NCBI RefSeq assembly: GCF_026241895.1
Contig: NZ_JAPJIV010000002.1
Location: forward strand, 397,131 to 461,130
Length of the DNA: 64,000 nt
Source: Pseudomonas sp. RIT-562
Lineage (GTDB): Bacteria > Pseudomonadota > Gammaproteobacteria > Pseudomonadales > Pseudomonadaceae
Direction of reading: 5' to 3'
Each line of letters opens with the position of its first letter. Within the stretch, counting starts at the first letter, position 1. This document shows positions 1-8,982 of the stretch, in pieces. A program made the position numbers and the translations under genes. The notes below the pieces were generated by a model that ran no database searches, was not told the origin of the DNA, and saw only the letters and a list, made by a program, of their open reading frames with translations.

Positions 1-104
1 TACAAGGGAACTGCGTGCAGCCGCCGATCACCTATCACACCCATAGCTGGAGTCAACACGAACAACCCCCTAGAATCGCCGCCACGATTAAAGGAGACGA
101 CTTC

Positions 105-884
105 ATGCTGATGGTGATTTCCCCCGCCAAGACCCTCGACTACGAAACACCGCCGGCCACCCAGCGCTTCACCCAGCCGCAGTACCTCGACCATTCCCAG
201 GAGCTGATCCTGCAGTTGCGCGAGCTCACGCCCGCACAGATCAGCGCACTGATGCATGTCTCCGACAAGATCGGCGGGCTCAACGCCGCGCGTTTTGGCA
301 GCTGGACACCCGCGTTCACCCCGGAAAACGCCAAGCAGGCATTGCTGGCCTTCAAGGGTGACGTCTACACCGGGCTCAACGCGCAAACCTTCAGCGAAAC
401 CGATTTCGATTACGCCCAGGAGCATTTGCGCATGCTCTCAGGTCTTTACGGCCTGCTGCGGCCCCTGGACCTGATGCAACCGTATCGGCTGGAGATGGGC
501 ACCAAACTCGCCAACGCCCGCGGCAAGGATCTATATGCCTTCTGGGGTACACGCATCAGCGAATGGTTGAACGAAGCCCTGGCTGACCAGGGTGACGACG
601 TGCTGCTGAACCTTGCCTCCAACGAGTATTTCTCCGCAGTCAAACGCAGCGCCCTGAACGCGCGCATCATCAATACCGAGTTCAAGGACCTGAAAAACGG
701 CCAGTACAAGATCATCAGTTTCTACGCGAAAAAAGCCCGCGGGATGATGAGCCGTTTTGTCATTGAAGAGCGCATCAAAGACCCGCAAGCGCTCAAGCAG
801 TTTGACGTCCAGGGCTATCGGTTCAGTGCCGAGCAGTCCAAACCGGACAACCTGGTGTTCCTTCGCGATCACGCTCCCGAGTGA
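105..884 (+). CDS. yaaA: Peroxide stress protein YaaA (UPF0246)
   Basis: The 259-residue product begins [17 protein letters not shown], the characteristic N-terminus of the YaaA/DUF328 family, and keeps the family blocks [12 protein letters not shown] and [20 protein letters not shown]. In E. coli YaaA is a cytoplasmic DNA-binding protein that limits Fenton damage during peroxide stress; the role here is inferred from family. I chose the ATG at 105 because AAGGAG lies at 91-96 with normal spacing, and the upstream in-frame extension carries no family similarity. The length fits the family (about 257 residues). It stands alone, followed by a hairpin at 893-924, so it is not cotranscribed with the alginate genes in any obvious way. 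Confidence 0.93.
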   Translation: MLMVISPAKTLDYETPPATQRFTQPQYLDHSQELILQLRELTPAQISALMHVSDKIGGLNAARFGSWTPAFTPENAKQALLAFKGDVYTGLNAQTFSETDFDYAQEHLRMLSGLYGLLRPLDLMQPYRLEMGTKLANARGKDLYAFWGTRISEWLNEALADQGDDVLLNLASNEYFSAVKRSALNARIINTEFKDLKNGQYKIISFYAKKARGMMSRFVIEERIKDPQALKQFDVQGYRFSAEQSKPDNLVFLRDHAPE

Positions 885-892
885 TGCACCAG

Positions 893-924
893 GGCGGCGC
901 ACAAGCTTGTGTGCGCCGCCGTTT
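893..924 (+). terminator. Hairpin terminator after yaaA
   Basis: Eleven-base arms GGCGGCGCACA (893-903) and TGTGCGCCGCC (910-920) are separated by six bases and followed by GTTTG. The stem is very stable but the T-run is short, so termination may be imperfect. Confidence 0.65.
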
Positions 925-1028
925 GATCGTCTGACAATCCCCCTCCTATATCGCCGACAATCTGGCGCCAAAAATACAGCACCCATTCCCCTAACTTTTG
1001 TTTCACTCGACGTCGATGATTTTTTTCA

Positions 1029-1063
1029 GTAGTGGCACCAAAAATTTTTCTCTGTAGTGGCAC
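1029..1063 (+). repeat. Direct repeat GTAGTGGCAC upstream of algD
   Basis: GTAGTGGCAC occurs at 1029-1038 and again at 1054-1063, 25 bases apart, each followed by an A-rich run. Both sit far upstream of algD. The TGGCA core is the kind of sequence bound by ribbon-helix-helix regulators such as AmrZ, but that link is a guess. Confidence 0.4.
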
Positions 1064-1413
1064 AAAACTATCCCCGTCAATTATGCACCTATATATAAAG
1101 GGCGAAACGGCAAGTGCTATCAATATGAGAGCAGTGCCATCTTTGTCAATATTTCAAGAAATTTCAGATTTCGCGATGGGCGGACAGGAACTATGTCCAA
1201 ATGCGTCGTTCATACCACCGGTAACGATTATCCGTGAGGTTGTACGAGATAACTTACGCAGATAAGCGATTCATGCAGCGAAGTTGTCACATTAACTAGC
1301 GCTAACTAATCACTCATTTGGGCAACACTGAAAGGACTGGAGATAAGCCAAACAGCTATCCCCTGAACGGCCAAGGCTGCGCCCCTATAAACGTGCTCAC
1401 CTGAGCACCCAAC

Positions 1414-1449
1414 CGCTTGATCTACGGGCCTTTTGCCCGGCATCAAGCG
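1414..1449 (+). promoter_or_regulatory. Two-part hairpin upstream of algD
   Basis: Outer arms CGCTTGAT (1414-1421) and ATCAAGCG (1442-1449) enclose an inner stem CGGGC (1425-1429) / GCCCG (1435-1439) with a CTTTT loop. It lies about 240-270 bases before the algD start codon. In P. aeruginosa the algD transcript has a leader of several hundred bases; if the same holds here, this would be a structured leader element rather than a terminator, because no T-run follows it. Confidence 0.45.
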
Positions 1450-1539
1450 CGCAAGATCTTTGCACGACGGTCCTCTGAGCCGAGGATCCGCTGCATGACA
1501 GGGCAAGCCATAACAATAAAGCCTAGTTGCGCACATCTT

Positions 1540-1622
1540 GAGTGCACTTATTTAGTCACTCGGAACTTATATGCCTGTACGCGGCACTGCGGCGCTTGTA
1601 TGCCGTACTTCCGAGTGCACTT
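1540..1622 (+). promoter_or_regulatory. Candidate algD control region with paired palindromes
   Basis: The ten-base sequence GAGTGCACTT occurs at 1540-1549 and at 1613-1622. Each contains the perfect palindrome AGTGCACT, and the two centres are 73 bases apart, about seven helical turns. Between them lies GGAACTT (1562-1568), which matches the -35 of AlgU (sigma-22) promoters; 17 bases later ACTGC (1586-1590) is a weak match to the TCTGA -10. A nine-base inverted repeat CACTCGGAA (1557-1565) / TTCCGAGTG (1609-1617) overlaps both. The promoter call is tentative; the repeats are plain in the sequence. Confidence 0.4.
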
Positions 1623-1686
1623 TGACCGCTGAACACCATTAACTCCGGCCATGTAATGGCTTGATAAAACACAGAGGTAATTTGCG

Positions 1687-3003
1687 ATGCGCATCAGCAT
1701 ATTTGGTTTGGGTTACGTGGGCGCTGTCTGTGCCGGTTGCCTGTCTGCACGGGGCCACGACGTGGTTGGCGTCGATGTTGCCAAAGACAAGATCGATATG
1801 ATCAACGCCGGTAAATCGCCGATCGTTGAACCGGGTCTGGGCGAACTACTGCGCAAGGGCATCGATACCGGCAAACTGCGCGGCACGACCAACTTCGCCG
1901 AAGCTATTCGCGACACCGACCTGTCGATGATCTGCGTCGGTACGCCGAGCAAGAAAAACGGCGACCTGGAACTGAACTACATCGAGGCCGTGTGCCGCGA
2001 AATCGGTTTTGTCCTGCGTGACAAGACCACCCGCCACACCATCGTGGTTCGCAGCACCGTGCTGCCGGGTACTGTCGCAAACGTTGTCATCCCGATCCTC
2101 GAAGACTGCTCCGGCAAGAAAGCCGGTGTCGATTTCGGCGTTGCAGTGAACCCCGAGTTCCTGCGTGAAAGCACCGCGATCGCCGACTACGACCTGCCGC
2201 CAATGACCGTCATCGGCGAGTTCGACAAAGCCTCCGGCGATGTCCTGCAATCGCTGTACGAAGAACTCGACGCGCCGATCATCCGCAAGGACATCGCCGT
2301 TGCCGAGATGATCAAGTACACCTGCAACGTATGGCACGCCACCAAGGTGACCTTCGCCAACGAGATCGGCAACATCGCCAAGGCTGTCGGTGTCGATGGT
2401 CGTGAAGTGATGGAAGTGGTCTGCCAGGACAAGACGCTGAACCTGTCCCAGTACTACATGCGCCCAGGCTTCGCCTTCGGCGGTTCGTGCCTGCCGAAAG
2501 ACGTGCGCGCCCTGACTTTCCGCGCCGGTTCCCTGGACGTCGAAGCGCCGCTGCTGAACTCGCTGATGCGCAGCAACGTATCGCAGGTGCAAAACGCGTT
2601 CGACATCGTCTCCAGCCACGACAAGCGCAAAGTCGCCCTGCTGGGCCTGAGCTTCAAGGCTGGTACCGACGACCTGCGCGAAAGTCCGCTGGTCGACCTG
2701 GCCGAAATGCTGATCGGCAAGGGTTACGACCTGAGCATCTACGACAGCAACGTCGAGTACGCCCGTGTCCACGGTGCGAACAAGGATTACATCGAGTCGA
2801 AGATCCCCCACGTCTCGTCCTTGCTCAACTCCGACTTCGACGACGTGATCAACAACTCCGACGTGATCATCCTCGGCAACCGTGACGAGAAATTCCGCGC
2901 CCTGGCGCAGAACGCCCCGCACGGCAAGCAAGTGGTCGACCTGGTGGGCTTCATGTCCCAGGCCACCAGCGTCGCCGATCGTACCGAAGGTATCTGCTGG
3001 TAA
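1687..3003 (+). CDS. algD: GDP-mannose 6-dehydrogenase AlgD
   Basis: AlgD oxidises GDP-mannose to GDP-mannuronate with two NAD+, the committed cytoplasmic step of alginate synthesis. The 438-residue protein has the NAD-binding GLGYVG motif at residues 7-12 and the catalytic cysteine C268 in FGGSCLPKD, at the same number as in the characterised P. aeruginosa enzyme. The C-terminal UDP/GDP-binding domain is complete (NRDEKF region). It is the first gene of the twelve-gene operon; GAGG about ten bases before the ATG serves as ribosome-binding site. Expression is expected to depend on AlgU; the upstream region holds a candidate site. A REP doublet separates it from alg8. Confidence 0.98.
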   Translation: MRISIFGLGYVGAVCAGCLSARGHDVVGVDVAKDKIDMINAGKSPIVEPGLGELLRKGIDTGKLRGTTNFAEAIRDTDLSMICVGTPSKKNGDLELNYIEAVCREIGFVLRDKTTRHTIVVRSTVLPGTVANVVIPILEDCSGKKAGVDFGVAVNPEFLRESTAIADYDLPPMTVIGEFDKASGDVLQSLYEELDAPIIRKDIAVAEMIKYTCNVWHATKVTFANEIGNIAKAVGVDGREVMEVVCQDKTLNLSQYYMRPGFAFGGSCLPKDVRALTFRAGSLDVEAPLLNSLMRSNVSQVQNAFDIVSSHDKRKVALLGLSFKAGTDDLRESPLVDLAEMLIGKGYDLSIYDSNVEYARVHGANKDYIESKIPHVSSLLNSDFDDVINNSDVIILGNRDEKFRALAQNAPHGKQVVDLVGFMSQATSVADRTEGICW

Positions 3004-3032
3004 TACGGAATCCCGCCTCCGGGAACACCCGC

Positions 3033-3094
3033 AGGCGCCCGGCTTGCCGGTGATGACGAACTTCAAATCGCCATCGCCGGCAAGCCGGGCGCCT
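3033..3094. repeat. REP doublet between algD and alg8
   Basis: Perfect 18-base inverted arms (3033-3050 and 3077-3094) of the GCCCGGCTTGCCGG type enclose 26 bases. The same REP type recurs at 47401-47470. It fills most of the algD-alg8 spacer and could form a stable mRNA hairpin inside the operon, possibly altering the ratio of AlgD to the downstream proteins. Confidence 0.9.
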
Positions 3095-3135
3095 ACGGGG
3101 GCAAGGAGCTTGCAACTGACTTTAGGATTCCGATT

Positions 3136-4617
3136 ATGCACAGGCTAAAGCACGGCCTACTTCAGGCCGCCGGTTGGCTGTTTTACCTCACTATTTTGAT
3201 GGGCATCGCCATGGCGTTGCCTGTGTCCACATTCGACTCCCAGTCGAAGGACTTCATTTTCCTGATCGGTATCGTCGGTATCTGGCGCTACTCGATGGGG
3301 GCCACGCACTTCCTGCGCGGCATGCTGTTTCTGTACGTGGTCTACCCGCACCTGCGCCGCAAAGTACGCAAACTGGGCAAGGCGGCAGACCCGTCCCACG
3401 TGTTCCTGATGGTCACCAGCTTTCGCATCGACGCGCTGACCACCGCCCAGGTCTACAGCTCGGTCATTCGCGAAGCGATCGACTGCGGCCTGCCGACCAC
3501 CGTGGTTTGCTCCATCGTGGAAATGTCCGATGAGCTGCTGGTGAAAAGCCTCTGGTCGCGGATGAACCCGCCAGAGCGGGTCAAGCTCGACTTCGTGCGC
3601 ATTCCTGGCACCGGCAAGCGTGATGGCCTGGCCTACGGCTTCCGCGCTATCTCCCGGCACATGCCGGACGACCGTGCCGTGGTCGCTGTAGTCGATGGCG
3701 ACACCGTGCTCGCCGAAGGTGTCGTACTCAAGACCGTGCCGTGGTTCCAGCTGTTCGGCAACGTCGGCGGCCTGACCACCAACGAGTTCTGCGAAGTGCG
3801 CGGCGGCTACATCATGAGCGAGTGGCACAAGCTGCGTTTCGCCCAGCGCCACATCAACATGTGCTCGATGGCCCTGTCCAAGCGCGTACTGACCATGACC
3901 GGACGGATGTCGGTCTTCCGCGCCACCGTGGTCACCGACCCGGACTTCATCGCCGACGTCGAAAGCGACTCGCTGCAACACTGGCGCCTGGGCCGCTTCA
4001 AGTTCCTCACCGGTGACGACAAGTCGAGCTGGTTCAGCCTGATGCGCCTGGGTTACGACACTTTCTACGTGCCGGACGCGGCGATCCACACCGTGGAACA
4101 CCCGCCGGAAAAAAGCTTCATCAAGGCCAGCCGCAAACTGATGTTCCGCTGGTACGGCAACAACTTGCGCCAGAACGCTCGCGCACTCGGCCTGGGAGTC
4201 AAACGCCTCGGCCTGTTCACCTCGGTGGTGCTGTTCGATCAGCGCGTATCGATGTGGACCTCGCTGCTGGGCCTGACCGTGGCAATCATCGCCAGCTTCA
4301 AGTACGGCACCGCGTTCATCCTGGTGTACCTGCTGTGGATCGGCATCACCCGCCTGATCCTGACGCTGTTGCTGTCCTGCTCGGGGCACAAGATCGGCCC
4401 GGCCTACCCGGCGATCCTCTATTACAACCAGATCGTCGGCGCGCTGGTGAAGATCTACGTGTTCTTCCGCCTCGACCAACAATCCTGGACTCGCCAGGAC
4501 ACCAAACTGACCCGTGATCTCGCCAGCTTTCAACGTTGGTTCAACACCTGGTCGTCTCGGACCATGACCTTCTCCGCCGGCAGCATTTTTGTCGCCGTGC
4601 TGCTGATGATGGTCTGA
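3136..4617 (+). CDS. alg8: Alginate polymerase catalytic subunit Alg8
   Basis: Alg8 is the inner-membrane family-2 glycosyltransferase that polymerises mannuronate from GDP-mannuronate and, with Alg44, moves the chain into the periplasm. The 493-residue protein starts with two membrane segments, then a cytoplasmic GT2 domain with the DGD metal/nucleotide motif at D187-D189 and the acceptor-site block [12 protein letters not shown] near residue 275. Several C-terminal membrane helices follow from about residue 375. Alg8 alone is inactive in P. aeruginosa; it needs c-di-GMP-bound Alg44, encoded next. The start follows the REP doublet by about 40 bases; the ribosome-binding site is weak (TTAGGATT). 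Confidence 0.97.
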   Translation: MHRLKHGLLQAAGWLFYLTILMGIAMALPVSTFDSQSKDFIFLIGIVGIWRYSMGATHFLRGMLFLYVVYPHLRRKVRKLGKAADPSHVFLMVTSFRIDALTTAQVYSSVIREAIDCGLPTTVVCSIVEMSDELLVKSLWSRMNPPERVKLDFVRIPGTGKRDGLAYGFRAISRHMPDDRAVVAVVDGDTVLAEGVVLKTVPWFQLFGNVGGLTTNEFCEVRGGYIMSEWHKLRFAQRHINMCSMALSKRVLTMTGRMSVFRATVVTDPDFIADVESDSLQHWRLGRFKFLTGDDKSSWFSLMRLGYDTFYVPDAAIHTVEHPPEKSFIKASRKLMFRWYGNNLRQNARALGLGVKRLGLFTSVVLFDQRVSMWTSLLGLTVAIIASFKYGTAFILVYLLWIGITRLILTLLLSCSGHKIGPAYPAILYYNQIVGALVKIYVFFRLDQQSWTRQDTKLTRDLASFQRWFNTWSSRTMTFSAGSIFVAVLLMMV

Positions 4618-4652
4618 CCGCCCCCTTATTGAATTAACCAGGAATCGCCTAT

Positions 4653-5822
4653 ATGAATACCGCCGTCAACGCCAACGTAGTGCACGAATCAGAAGCCCAG
4701 CGCCAACACGCCCGCGTGAAAATCCCGGCCAAGCTGCGTTTCTTCGGTCCCGACCGGACCCCAGTCGAAGCCCGGGTCCTCGACCTCTCCGCCGGCGGCC
4801 TGGCCTTCAACGCCGGCCAGCTGCCGCTGAAGATCGGCGACGTGCACAAGGCTCGCCTGCAATTCGTGATCGATAACCTCGGCCTGGCCATGGACGTCGA
4901 GCTGCAAGTGCGTTCGTTCGATCGCCAGACCGGTCGCGCCGGTTGCCAGTTCCAGAACCTGGAACCGCAGGACATCTCGACCCTGCGCCACCTGATCACT
5001 TCGCACCTGGCCGGCGACATCGTCAGCATGGGTGAAGTGCTGGCGACCCTGCAGCGCGACAACTTCACCAAGGCGCGCAAGATGAAGGACGGCGGCCACG
5101 GCATGACCCCGTTCGGGCGTTTGCGTGCGGTGACTTTCAGCCTGGCGATTTTCCTCGTCGGCCTGACGGCGTTCGGTTTCATCTTCAAGTCGGTGTACGG
5201 CATGTACTTCGTCAGCCACGCCCAGGCTGGCCTGGTCAGCGTGCCGGGCATGAACATCACCATGCCTCGCGACGGCACCGTGCAGAGCCTGATCAAGGCC
5301 GACGGCATTGCCGCCAAAGGCGCCCCGCTGGCGACCTTCAGCACCAGCATGCTCGATGTGCTCAAGGGCCATCTGGAAGAAGACCAGCTGCAACCGGCCA
5401 AGGTTGAAGAGCTGTTCGGCAAGCAAATGACCGGCACCCTGACCTCGCCGTGCGATTGCACCGTGTCGCAGCAACTGGTTGCCGACGGTCAGTACGCCAG
5501 CAAGGGTGACGTGATCTTCCAGCTGGTGCCGCGTAACAGCGAAGCCAACGTCGAAGCGCGCTTCTCCTATCGCCAGTTCAGCGACGTGCGTCCAGGCACC
5601 CAGGTCAGCTTCCAGATCGCCGGCGAAGACAAGACCCGCACCGGCAAGATCGTCAGCAGCACCAGCCTGAAAAGCGCCGACCTCTCCTCCGACATCCGCG
5701 TGCTGATCCAGCCGGACGAGCCGCTGGACAGCAAGTTTGCCGGGCGCCCGGTTGAAGTGAACAGCGACCGTGGCCCGAACCTGAACTGGCTGATCGACAA
5801 AGCCATGGCTGCTGGTCTGTAA
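4653..5822 (+). CDS. alg44: c-di-GMP receptor and co-polymerase Alg44
   Basis: Alg44 couples alginate polymerisation to cellular c-di-GMP. The N-terminal PilZ domain has the RQHAR motif (R17 and R21) and DLSAGG (D44, S46), the exact residues that bind c-di-GMP in P. aeruginosa Alg44. One membrane helix lies at about residues 155-180, followed by a periplasmic part resembling HlyD-type adaptor proteins (about 200-389), thought to link the synthase to the export complex with AlgK and AlgX. Length 389 residues is normal. It is transcribed between alg8 and algK, with CAGGA as ribosome-binding site. All signature residues are intact, so post-translational c-di-GMP control should operate. Confidence 0.97.
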   Translation: MNTAVNANVVHESEAQRQHARVKIPAKLRFFGPDRTPVEARVLDLSAGGLAFNAGQLPLKIGDVHKARLQFVIDNLGLAMDVELQVRSFDRQTGRAGCQFQNLEPQDISTLRHLITSHLAGDIVSMGEVLATLQRDNFTKARKMKDGGHGMTPFGRLRAVTFSLAIFLVGLTAFGFIFKSVYGMYFVSHAQAGLVSVPGMNITMPRDGTVQSLIKADGIAAKGAPLATFSTSMLDVLKGHLEEDQLQPAKVEELFGKQMTGTLTSPCDCTVSQQLVADGQYASKGDVIFQLVPRNSEANVEARFSYRQFSDVRPGTQVSFQIAGEDKTRTGKIVSSTSLKSADLSSDIRVLIQPDEPLDSKFAGRPVEVNSDRGPNLNWLIDKAMAAGL

Positions 5823-5831
5823 CCGGAGGAC

Positions 5832-7376
5832 ATGCCCGTGACGATTCCAACTTTCCTCAGAACACCGCAGTCCCTGTGGGAGCGAGCCTGTGTGGGAGCG
5901 AGCCTGCTCGCGAACGGATCGGCTCGGTCTACCGGTGATACCGCGTCGGCTGTATCGCGAGCAAGCTTTGCTCCCACCAAAGCCCGCTCCCACATGGGTT
6001 TTGCATTCTGCTCGCTGGCCCTGGCGGTCAGCCTCAGCGGCTGTGCCGGCCTGCCTGACCAGCGCCTGGCCAACGAAGCCCTCAAGCGCGGCGACACCGC
6101 GCTGGCCCAGCAGAACTACAAGCAACTCGCCGACCTCGGCTACAGCGAAGCCCAGGTAGGCCTCGCCGACATCCAGGTCGACAGCCGTGACCCGGCGCAG
6201 ATTCGCCAGGCCGAAGCGACCTACCGCGCGGCCGCCGATGTGTCGCCGCGGGCCCAGGCCCGCCTGGGTCGCCTGCTGGTGGCCAAGCCCGGCTCCACCG
6301 AAGCCGAACAGCACGAAGCCGAAGGCCTGTTGAAAAAGGCCTCGACCGCTGGCGAAGGCAACACCCTGATTCCGCTGGCCATGCTGTACCTGCAATACCC
6401 CCACAGTTTCCCCAACAGCAACGCGCAACAGCAGATCAGCAAATGGCGCGCCGAAGGCAAGCCGGAAGCCGGCCTGGCTCAGGTGCTGCTGTATCGCACC
6501 CAAGGCACTTACGACCAGCACCTGGACGAAGTCGAGACCATCTGCAAAGCCGCGTTGAATACCACCGACATCTGCTACGTCGAACTGGCCACGGTCTACC
6601 AGAAACAGGCCAAGCCCGAGCAACAGGCCGAGCTGATCAAGCAGATGCAAGCGGCCCATGCCCGCGGCACGGTTTCCGCACAGCGAGTGGACAGCGTCGC
6701 CCGCGTGCTCGGTGATGCAAGCCTTGGCACCACCGACGAGAAAACCGCCCAGTCGTTGCTCGAAGGCATCGCCCCCGGCTACCCGGCTTCCTGGGTCAGC
6801 CTGGCGCAATTGCTCTACGACTTCCCGGAACTGGGAGACGTCGACACGATGATGAAGTACCTGGACAACGGTCGCGCCGCTGATCAACCGCGCGCCGAAC
6901 TGTTGCTGGGCAAGCTCTACTACGAAGGCAAGATGGTCCCGGCAGATGCCAAGGCAGCCGAGGAACACTTCCAGAAAGCCGTCGGCCGCGAAGTCGCCGC
7001 CGACTACTACCTCGGCCAGATCTATCGCCGTGGTTACTTGGGCAAGGTCTATTCGCAAAAAGCCCTGGATCACCTGCTGACCGCTGCGCGCAATGGCCAG
7101 AACAGCGCCGACTTCGCCATCGCCCAGCTGTTTTCCCAAGGCAAGGGCACTCGGCCCAATCCGCTCAATGCCTACGTCTTCAGCCAGTTGGCCAAGGCAC
7201 AAAACACCCCGCAAGCCACCGAGCTTGCGCAAACACTCGAAGCCCAACTGCCGCCTGCGCAACTCGCCGAGGCCCAACGCCTGTTGAAACAGGAACAGGC
7301 CGTGCGTGGTGCGTTGAGCCAGAACACGCTGCAACTGCACGCCCTGCAAGAACAAGACGGCGAGGAATCCCTATGA
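5832..7376 (+). CDS. algK: Alginate scaffold lipoprotein AlgK, REP-extended N-terminus
   Basis: AlgK is an outer-membrane lipoprotein made of Sel1/TPR-like repeats that helps place the AlgE porin and bridges the periplasmic complex. The mature sequence from [19 protein letters not shown] on is typical and complete (repeats through about residue 470). The N-terminus is not: the lipobox LSGC puts the acylated cysteine at residue 71, because a REP doublet (5875-5994) lies in frame between the start codon and the hydrophobic signal core. The ATG at 5832 has GGAGGA directly upstream and is the expected start; an internal ATG at 5994 would give [17 protein letters not shown], which lacks a basic n-region and has no Shine-Dalgarno site. 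The stop overlaps the algE start (ATGA). Confidence 0.93.
   Translation: MPVTIPTFLRTPQSLWERACVGASLLANGSARSTGDTASAVSRASFAPTKARSHMGFAFCSLALAVSLSGCAGLPDQRLANEALKRGDTALAQQNYKQLADLGYSEAQVGLADIQVDSRDPAQIRQAEATYRAAADVSPRAQARLGRLLVAKPGSTEAEQHEAEGLLKKASTAGEGNTLIPLAMLYLQYPHSFPNSNAQQQISKWRAEGKPEAGLAQVLLYRTQGTYDQHLDEVETICKAALNTTDICYVELATVYQKQAKPEQQAELIKQMQAAHARGTVSAQRVDSVARVLGDASLGTTDEKTAQSLLEGIAPGYPASWVSLAQLLYDFPELGDVDTMMKYLDNGRAADQPRAELLLGKLYYEGKMVPADAKAAEEHFQKAVGREVAADYYLGQIYRRGYLGKVYSQKALDHLLTAARNGQNSADFAIAQLFSQGKGTRPNPLNAYVFSQLAKAQNTPQATELAQTLEAQLPPAQLAEAQRLLKQEQAVRGALSQNTLQLHALQEQDGEESL
5875..5994. repeat. REP doublet inside the algK signal-peptide region
   Basis: The REP head TGTGGGAGCGAGCCTG is present twice in tandem (5875-5890, 5891-5906), the second copy continuing into GCTCGCGA. 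The opposite arm is also doubled: 5955-5978 and 5981-5994 are inverted REP copies ending in GCTCCCACA. The element is translated as about 40 residues (roughly residues 15-55 of AlgK). It keeps the reading frame open. Confidence 0.9.
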
Positions 7377-8956
7377 ATTTCAATACTGTAGCAGCTGCCG
7401 AAGGCTGCGTTCGATCGCGCAGCGGTCGCCCTACGCTGGTAAAGAACACGCAGGCTTCACCAGCTGCTACAAAGTTCTTCACGTTGTCGAAGCTGGGCAT
7501 GGCACTGGGTTTCGCGCTGGTCTGGTCTTCTCCAACGTTTGCTGCGCTCACCGACACCAAGAACTACGGTCTGGACGTGAAAATCACCGGCCAGTCCGAA
7601 GACGACCGTGACCTGGGCACCGCCAGCGGCGGCGACGTCAACGGCGTCGGCCTGGACCTGCGTCCATGGGTCTATGGCGAAAGCGGCGCGTGGAGTGCCT
7701 ACGCCATGGGTCAGGCGGTGACGTCCACCGACATCATCGAAACCGACACCCTGCAACAGTCCGACAGCGATGGCACCCAGACCACCGACAACAGCGACCG
7801 CAAGACCAAGAAGAATTACCTCGCCATGCGCGAGTTCTGGGTCGGCTACAGCGGCCTCACGCCCTACCCGGGCGAGCAGTTGAAGCTGGGTCGCCAGCGC
7901 CTGCGCAACGATGACGGGCAATGGCGCGACACCAATATCGAAGCCCTGAACTGGACCTTCGATACCACCCTGTTGCGCGCCAACGTCGGCGTGGCCGAAC
8001 GCTTCAGCGAATACCGCACCGACCTCAAGGAGCTCGCGCCGAAGGACAAGGACCGGATGCACGCGTACGCCGATGCGGCTTATCAGTGGACACCGGGCAA
8101 CTGGGTCGGCATTCGCGGTCACCACACCCACGACGACGGCAAGCTCGACTATCCGCAACCGGGCGTGGCGGGCGATTCGCTGGACAAGCAACAGAACGGC
8201 GACATCAGCTGGCTGGGCCTCACCGCCGACAGCGATGCCTACAACTATCGCAACACCAACACCCTCAATTACTGGGGCAGCATCACCGGCATGAGCGGCG
8301 ACACCGACACGGTGAACCCACTGAACGCCGATGGCACCCGTCCCGCCGAAGCCAAGCGCGGCGAAGATCTCAACGGCTGGGCCACCGATATCGGCGTGCG
8401 CCTGCGCCTCGATCAGCAATGGCAGGTCGGTGCCGCCTATGCCCGCGCCAGCGCCGATTACGAACAGAACGGCCTGGAAAGCAACCGCTCGAACTACACC
8501 GGTACCCGCTCGCGCGTGCACCGTTTCGGCGAGGCATTCCGCGGTGAAATGAACAACATGCAGACCGCCACATTGTTCGGCTCGTGGATGCTCAATGACG
8601 AGTACGACGCCAGCCTGATCTACCACAAATTCTGGCGCGTCGACGGCAACAAGCCGGTCGGCAGCAACGGCATCAATGCCGTGCAGAACGATACCGACGA
8701 CGTCACCGGCGCCGTGCTCTCCAGCACTTCCCTGCCGTTGGAAGATGGCAGCAAGGACCTGGGTCAGGAGATGGACCTGGTGGTCACCAAGTACTTCAAG
8801 CAAGGCTTGCTGCCAGCGTCCCTGAGCCAGTCCATCGATGAGCCTTCGGCGCTCGTGCGCTTTCGTGGCGGCGTGTTCAAGCCGGGCGATGCCTACGGCA
8901 AAGAAGTCGACTCGTACATGCACCGCGCGTTCATCGACGTGATCTGGCGCTTCTGA
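7373..8956 (+). CDS. algE: Alginate outer-membrane porin AlgE, REP-extended signal
   Basis: AlgE is the 18-stranded outer-membrane beta-barrel through which alginate leaves the cell. From about residue 60 ([21 protein letters not shown]) the 527-residue protein follows the family closely, with the block [24 protein letters not shown] and a C-terminal phenylalanine (IWRF) typical of barrel proteins. The first 34 residues are encoded by a REP doublet (7387-7472), giving an unusually long signal of about 57 residues ending near SSPTFA. The ATG at 7373 overlaps the algK stop. A TTG at 7484 (LSKLGMALG) would give a normal 20-residue signal but has no visible Shine-Dalgarno sequence, so I keep the ATG. 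Confidence 0.95.
   Translation: MNFNTVAAAEGCVRSRSGRPTLVKNTQASPAATKFFTLSKLGMALGFALVWSSPTFAALTDTKNYGLDVKITGQSEDDRDLGTASGGDVNGVGLDLRPWVYGESGAWSAYAMGQAVTSTDIIETDTLQQSDSDGTQTTDNSDRKTKKNYLAMREFWVGYSGLTPYPGEQLKLGRQRLRNDDGQWRDTNIEALNWTFDTTLLRANVGVAERFSEYRTDLKELAPKDKDRMHAYADAAYQWTPGNWVGIRGHHTHDDGKLDYPQPGVAGDSLDKQQNGDISWLGLTADSDAYNYRNTNTLNYWGSITGMSGDTDTVNPLNADGTRPAEAKRGEDLNGWATDIGVRLRLDQQWQVGAAYARASADYEQNGLESNRSNYTGTRSRVHRFGEAFRGEMNNMQTATLFGSWMLNDEYDASLIYHKFWRVDGNKPVGSNGINAVQNDTDDVTGAVLSSTSLPLEDGSKDLGQEMDLVVTKYFKQGLLPASLSQSIDEPSALVRFRGGVFKPGDAYGKEVDSYMHRAFIDVIWRF
7387..7472. repeat. REP doublet inside the algE signal-peptide region
   Basis: A TGTAGCAGCTGCCGAAGG-type head starts at 7387 and its inverted partner ends at 7472 (CAGCTGCTACA). 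It is the same family as the intergenic doublet at 45630-45752 and different from the one in algK. It codes for roughly residues 6-33 of AlgE without a stop codon. Confidence 0.9.
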
Positions 8957-8982
8957 TGCCAACTGCGAAGGGAGTGCCCGAC

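Larger units (their letters stand above)
885..1686. other. Untranslated region between yaaA and algD
   Basis: This is about 800 bases with no credible gene. After the yaaA terminator it is more AT-rich than the surroundings (notably 1010-1170) and holds a direct repeat (1029-1063), a strong hairpin (1414-1449) and a pair of identical palindromes flanking an AlgU-like -35 hexamer (1540-1622). In P. aeruginosa the algD promoter is controlled over several hundred bases by AlgU, AlgR, AmrZ and AlgB, so a long complex upstream region is expected. I could not find a convincing AlgR consensus site by eye. Confidence 0.7.

Noticed and set aside
1032..1265. 77-codon frame upstream of algD
   Set aside because: No ribosome-binding site, AT-rich non-coding composition and it lies in the regulatory region.
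1846..3141. 431-codon minus-strand frame opposite algD
   Set aside because: Shadow of algD; His/Val/Asp-rich composition without family motifs.
4689..7355. 888-codon open frame on the minus strand across alg44 and algK
   Set aside because: It is antisense to two well-supported genes and its composition is that of a high-GC codon-bias shadow; no domain is recognisable.
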